DNA of 9,987 bases, from NCBI GenBank assembly GCA_020431135.1, contig JAGQIT010000013.1, positions 1 to 9,987 on the forward strand, given 5' to 3'. This DNA is from Myxococcales bacterium. Its GTDB lineage: Bacteria; Myxococcota_A; Polyangia; Nannocystales; Nannocystaceae. Each line of letters starts with the position of its first letter. Position 1 is the first letter of the stretch. Below, piece after piece: positions 8,029-9,987 of the stretch. The position numbers and the translations under genes were made by a program. The notes under the pieces were generated by a model, which searched no databases, was not told where the DNA came from, and worked only from the letters and a program-made list of their open reading frames with translations.

Positions 8029-8130
8029 CCTACGATCATCACCGCTGCAGGCCTCGCTCTGGATCGTCCGACCGCTGCCGCAGCGCCCCGCGAAGGTATC
8101 GCCCTCAGTCTGTTCGGAGTTTCGCCGTTC

Positions 8131-8664
8131 ATGCGAAGCCTCATGTCCGTTCTCCTTGCGAGCGCCGCGCTCGCGATCGTCCCCTCCTGCACGCCGAAGA
8201 CCTCGTCCGACGGCACGGCCAGCGCCCCTGCGAACGCTGACACCGCGCCGCCGGTGACCGCAGACAACGACGCCGAAGGCAAGGATCCCGAGCGCTCGGA
8301 CGTCACCGTCGATCCGCGGATCACGGCGATGTGCGGCATCGACGAGCCCAACTTCGCCTTCAACTCCTCCGCCCTGTCGTCGCAGGCCAAGCGCGTTCTC
8401 AACGCGATCGCCGCCTGCTTCAAGGACGGGCCCGCCGCGGGCCACAGCATGCGCCTCGTCGGCCACGCCGACCCGCGCGGCGACGAGGAGTACAACTTCG
8501 GCCTCGGCCAGCAGCGCGCCGACAACGTCGGCCGCTACCTGGCCAAGCGCGGCGTCGGCAACGATCGCCTCGAGACCTCCTCGCGCGGCGAGCTCGACGC
8601 GGTCGGCACCGACGAGGCGGGCTGGAAGCGCGACCGCAAGGTCGAGATCCTCCTCGCCGACTAG
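8131..8664 (+). CDS. OmpA/Pal-like peptidoglycan-binding lipoprotein
   Basis: 177 residues. MRSLMSVLLASAALAIVPSC is a lipoprotein signal with the lipidated Cys at 20 (lipobox VPSC). Residues 21-60 are a Thr/Ala/Asp-rich linker. From about 70 to the end is an OmpA-C domain: FAFNSSALSSQAK, then LVGHADPRG (D114) and NFGLGQQRADNVGRYL (N122 to L137), which fits the peptidoglycan-binding motif NxxLxxxRAxxVxxxL with R129. It should anchor the outer membrane to peptidoglycan. An extra Cys pair, C68 and C96, could form a disulfide. Its place 83 bases before tolQ suggests the Pal role, although Pal is normally the last gene after tolB. The ATG at 8131 is chosen because it gives a signal with a basic second residue; the frame opens earlier (ATG 8002) and ATG 8143 is also possible. 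GGAG at 8116-8119 is 11 bases away. Confidence 0.88.
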   Translation: MRSLMSVLLASAALAIVPSCTPKTSSDGTASAPANADTAPPVTADNDAEGKDPERSDVTVDPRITAMCGIDEPNFAFNSSALSSQAKRVLNAIAACFKDGPAAGHSMRLVGHADPRGDEEYNFGLGQQRADNVGRYLAKRGVGNDRLETSSRGELDAVGTDEAGWKRDRKVEILLAD

Positions 8665-8691
8665 CGACGCCGCGTCGAACCACGCAGACGT

Positions 8692-8730
8692 GACGAAGGG
8701 TTGCTCGCCGCGCGCGAGCGGCCCTTTGTC
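8692..8730 (+). terminator. 17-bp RNA hairpin between the OmpA-like gene and tolQ
   Basis: Bases 8692-8708 (GACGAAGGGTTGCTCGC) pair with 8714-8730 (GCGAGCGGCCCTTTGTC) around a CGCGC loop. All 17 positions pair in plus-strand RNA if three G-U pairs are allowed (8695-8727, 8701-8721, 8702-8720). The 3' arm ends CCCUUUGUC, terminator-like but with a short U-run. It stops 3 bases before the tolQ Shine-Dalgarno. It may act as a partial terminator lowering tolQR expression below that of the abundant lipoprotein, or as a stabilising processing stem. Confidence 0.65.
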
Positions 8731-8733
8731 GAT

Positions 8734-8740
8734 GGAGGAG
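8734..8740 (+). promoter_or_regulatory. tolQ: Strong Shine-Dalgarno of tolQ (GGAGGAG)
   Basis: GGAGGAG with a 7-base spacer precedes the ATG at 8748 and fixes that start. It is placed just downstream of the hairpin ending at 8730. Its strength contrasts with the upstream genes in the window, which mostly lack such a site. Confidence 0.85.
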
Positions 8741-8747
8741 CCCCGCG

Positions 8748-9467
8748 ATGTCGTCTTCGTCCTTTCTCAATGCGTACGCGCCGACGGTCGACCTCGACCC
8801 GGCGACGCTCGTCCTCGAGGCCTCGGGCCCGACGGCGCTGATCCTCACGGCGCTGCTCGCCGCGGCCGCGGGGGCGATCGTCATCACCGTCGTCAAGCAC
8901 CGCCAGCTCCGGCGCTGGGTCGCCGCCGAGGAGGCGCTCGAGCGGGCGCTCCTCCTCACGCTCGCGCGTGAGCGCGACGTCGAGGCCCTCGCGGCCCTCG
9001 CCGAGCGCCACGCGGACGCCCCAGGGGCCGAGGTCCTGCGGGCGCTGTGCGCCGCGCCTGGGGCCGCGCCGGAGGTGCTCGAGGCGCTCGCCGGCTGCGC
9101 CCTGGTCGAGCTCCGACGCCGCCTCGAGGTGATGATGACGCCGCTCGCGTCGATCGGCAGCGCGGCGCCCTTCGTCGGCCTCCTCGGCACGGTCTACGGG
9201 ATCATGGAGGCGTTCCTCCAGATCGGCCGCGAGGCCAACGCGACGCTGCCCGTGGTCGCGCCGGCGATCGGCGAGGCGCTGATCGCCACGGCGGTCGGGC
9301 TCTTCGCCGCGATCCCGGCGGTGCTCGCCTATAACGAGCTCAGCCGCCGGGTCGAGGCGCTCGAGAACCGGATCGCCGCGAGCACGCAGCTGTGGATCGC
9401 CCACCTCCGCCGCGCCGCGTCGATCTACGAGGACGTCGAGGTCGAGCTTATGGAGGGCGAGCCGTGA
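8748..9467 (+). CDS. tolQ: TolQ, proton-channel subunit of the Tol motor
   Basis: 239 residues, the usual TolQ/ExbB size. The N-terminus is followed by TM1 at about 28-49 and a cytoplasmic helical region of about 50-128. TM2 is about 131-155, in SAAPFVGLLGTVYGIMEAF with T148. After VVAPAIGEALIATAVGLF (T181), TM3 runs to about 192, ending AAIPAVLAYNEL. These strings match the TolQ branch closely, including APxIxEALIATAxGLFAAIPAV. The protein is an inner-membrane subunit of the proton-motive-force-driven stator that works with TolR and TolA to keep the outer membrane drawn in at division. The gene overlaps tolR by GTGA, so they are translationally coupled. The MotA/TolQ/ExbB family is certain. 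TolQ over ExbB is favoured by the sequence match, the lipoprotein gene before it and tolR after it. Confidence 0.92.
   Translation: MSSSSFLNAYAPTVDLDPATLVLEASGPTALILTALLAAAAGAIVITVVKHRQLRRWVAAEEALERALLLTLARERDVEALAALAERHADAPGAEVLRALCAAPGAAPEVLEALAGCALVELRRRLEVMMTPLASIGSAAPFVGLLGTVYGIMEAFLQIGREANATLPVVAPAIGEALIATAVGLFAAIPAVLAYNELSRRVEALENRIAASTQLWIAHLRRAASIYEDVEVELMEGEP
9452..9457 (+). promoter_or_regulatory. tolR: Shine-Dalgarno deciding the tolR GTG start (GGAGGG)
   Basis: GGAGGG lies within the last codons of tolQ, 6 bases before the GTG at 9464. It supports this GTG as the tolR start over the upstream in-frame ATG at 9392, which would overlap tolQ by 76 bases and add a Pro/Arg-rich non-TolR segment. 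Confidence 0.8.
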
Positions 9468-9892
9468 GCGCGGCGGGCCCGGCGGGCGGGCGACGCTCGC
9501 GTCGCTTCACCGAGATCAACGTGACGCCGCTCGTCGACGTCATGCTGGTCCTGGTGGTCGTCTTCATGATCACGGCGCCGCTGCTTTCGGCCGGCGTCGA
9601 GGTCGAGCTGCCGACGGTCGACGGCGCCGCGGCGACGGCCGACGCGGCGCTCGTCGTGTCGATCACGGCGACGGGGGCGGTCTTCCTCGGCGACGCGGAG
9701 ATCACGAGCGACGTCGGCGCGGCCCTGGCCGGCGAGCCGCGGCTGCGCGCCGGCGAGGCCCTGTCGATCCGCGCCGACAAGGACGCGCGCTACGGCGTCG
9801 TCGCCGAGGTGGTCGCGGCGGCGAAGGCCGCCGGCGTCGCCAGCCTCAACCTCCTCGTCGAGCCCGCGGAGAGCCGCAGGATAGGCGGATAG
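9464..9892 (+). CDS. tolR: TolR, Tol motor subunit (ExbD/TolR family)
   Basis: 142 residues from a GTG start overlapping the tolQ stop (GTGA). A basic cytoplasmic N-terminus (GGRRSRRF) leads into EINVTPLVDVMLVLVVVFMI, where D25 is the conserved proton-path Asp. The single TM is about 24-43, followed by SAGVEVELPTVDG. The periplasmic domain of about 45-138 has the usual order of strands, with LSIRADKDARYGVVAEVVAAAKAAGV and LNLLVEP near the end. Length and motifs are typical of TolR. It partners TolQ in the inner membrane and reaches peptidoglycan through its periplasmic part. The last codons (Arg-Ile-Gly-Gly-stop) are made by a triplicated 8-bp repeat. Confidence 0.93.
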   Translation: MSAAGPAGGRRSRRFTEINVTPLVDVMLVLVVVFMITAPLLSAGVEVELPTVDGAAATADAALVVSITATGAVFLGDAEITSDVGAALAGEPRLRAGEALSIRADKDARYGVVAEVVAAAKAAGVASLNLLVEPAESRRIGG

Positions 9893-9904
9893 GCGGATAG
9901 GCGG
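9881..9904 (+). repeat. ATAGGCGG x3, 8-bp tandem repeat at the tolR stop
   Basis: Three perfect copies lie head to tail, beginning in the last tolR codons and ending directly before the next ATG (9905). The tolR stop is formed across the first and second copies. With one, two or three copies the TolR end stays Ile-Gly-Gly-stop (TGA with one copy, TAG otherwise). The distance to the next gene would be a 4-base ATGA overlap, +4 or +12. It is therefore a spacer whose length can vary without harming TolR. Confidence 0.9.
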
Positions 9905-9987
9905 ATGAAGGGCCGACGCCGCGACGTTCGGATCGAGGACGTGCTCCTCGGCCTCGGCCTCGCCGCCGTGACCTTCGCGGCAGCGGC
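9905..9987 (+). CDS. Probable TolA/TonB-like protein, N-terminus only
   Basis: 27 complete codons are visible before the window ends. The start MKGRRRDVRIEDV is basic and charged. It is followed by LLGLGLAAVTFAAA, the beginning of a transmembrane helix with the N-in orientation of TolA/TonB. The position directly after tolQ-tolR, 12 bases downstream of the tolR stop, also fits TolA. The identity rests on context and topology only; no domain is visible. No well-spaced Shine-Dalgarno is present: the AGG triplets of the 8-bp repeat are 3 and 11 bases away. Confidence 0.55.
   Translation, partial: MKGRRRDVRIEDVLLGLGLAAVTFAAA

Larger units (their letters stand above)
7780..8130. other. Divergent intergenic region, about 350 bases
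   Basis: This region lies between the leftward mscS operon and the rightward ompA-tol cluster. I call no gene in it; the open frames crossing it show no domain or plausible protein. It holds the mscS-operon promoter, an inverted repeat at 7908-7924 and three copies of the octamer TCGTCCGC. No convincing ompA promoter was found; TACGAT at 8031-8036 and TGTAAA at 7997-8002 are only possible -10 elements. Confidence 0.55.

Noticed and set aside
8002..8130. Earlier ATG start (8002) for the OmpA-like lipoprotein
   Set aside because: It would bury the lipoprotein signal 43 residues inside an Arg/Ala-rich extension; the ATG at 8131 starts the signal directly.
7780..8466. Upstream in-frame extension of the 273-residue protein to 8466 (minus strand)
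   Set aside because: The extension is antisense to the OmpA-like gene, low in protein character, and crosses a good promoter whose start coincides with the ATG at 7779.
9392..9463. Upstream ATG for tolR at 9392
   Set aside because: It would overlap tolQ by 76 bases with non-TolR residues, whereas the GTG at 9464 has an ideal Shine-Dalgarno and a GTGA overlap.

Overview
The window is very GC-rich, with strong G/C third-position bias and long meaningless antisense ORFs. It carries a disulfide-rich repeat protein of the 'Myxococcus cysteine-rich repeat' type (DUF4215-like), two lipoproteins and a Tol system. This points to a myxobacterium, most likely the Nannocystis/Plesiocystis/Enhygromyxa side of the Myxococcota. 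That placement rests on protein style, not on any marker gene.

Layout, left to right. (1) 1-1086 (+): the 3' part of a Cys/Asp-rich repeat protein with an unrecognised C-terminal domain. (2) 1139-2449 (-), convergent to it: a lipoprotein with a Ser/Thr/Asp-rich stalk and a right-handed parallel beta-helix. A strong GC hairpin lies between their 3' ends. (3) 2450-2909: a 460-base divergent intergenic region with an AT-richer island, several inverted repeats and putative promoters. (4) 2910-4802 (+): one 630-residue protein fusing acetate kinase (AckA) to a PduL-type phosphotransacylase, so that acetyl-CoA to acetate plus ATP is carried by one chain. (5) 7779-4933 (-): a tight three-gene operon transcribed leftward, comprising an unrecognised (tentatively DUF432-like) soluble protein, an MscS-family mechanosensitive channel and an alpha/beta-hydrolase of lipase type. 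(6) 7780-8130: a divergent intergenic region. (7) 8131-9987 (+): a Tol-Pal-like cluster made of an OmpA/Pal-like lipoprotein, tolQ, tolR (GTGA overlap) and the beginning of a probable TolA/TonB-like protein cut by the window end.

The cell-envelope theme is strong: surface proteins, a tension-gated channel and the trans-envelope Tol motor. Observations most worth a second look are the AckA-PduL fusion; a set of ATG starts that lack a Shine-Dalgarno but have a -10-like hexamer 6-8 bases upstream, suggesting leaderless mRNAs (tolQ and tolR have strong Shine-Dalgarno sequences instead); a 17-bp RNA hairpin with G-U pairs just before the tolQ ribosome site; and a triplicated 8-bp repeat that sets the spacing between tolR and the next gene without changing the TolR C-terminus. 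No mobile element, CRISPR array, tRNA or rRNA was seen.
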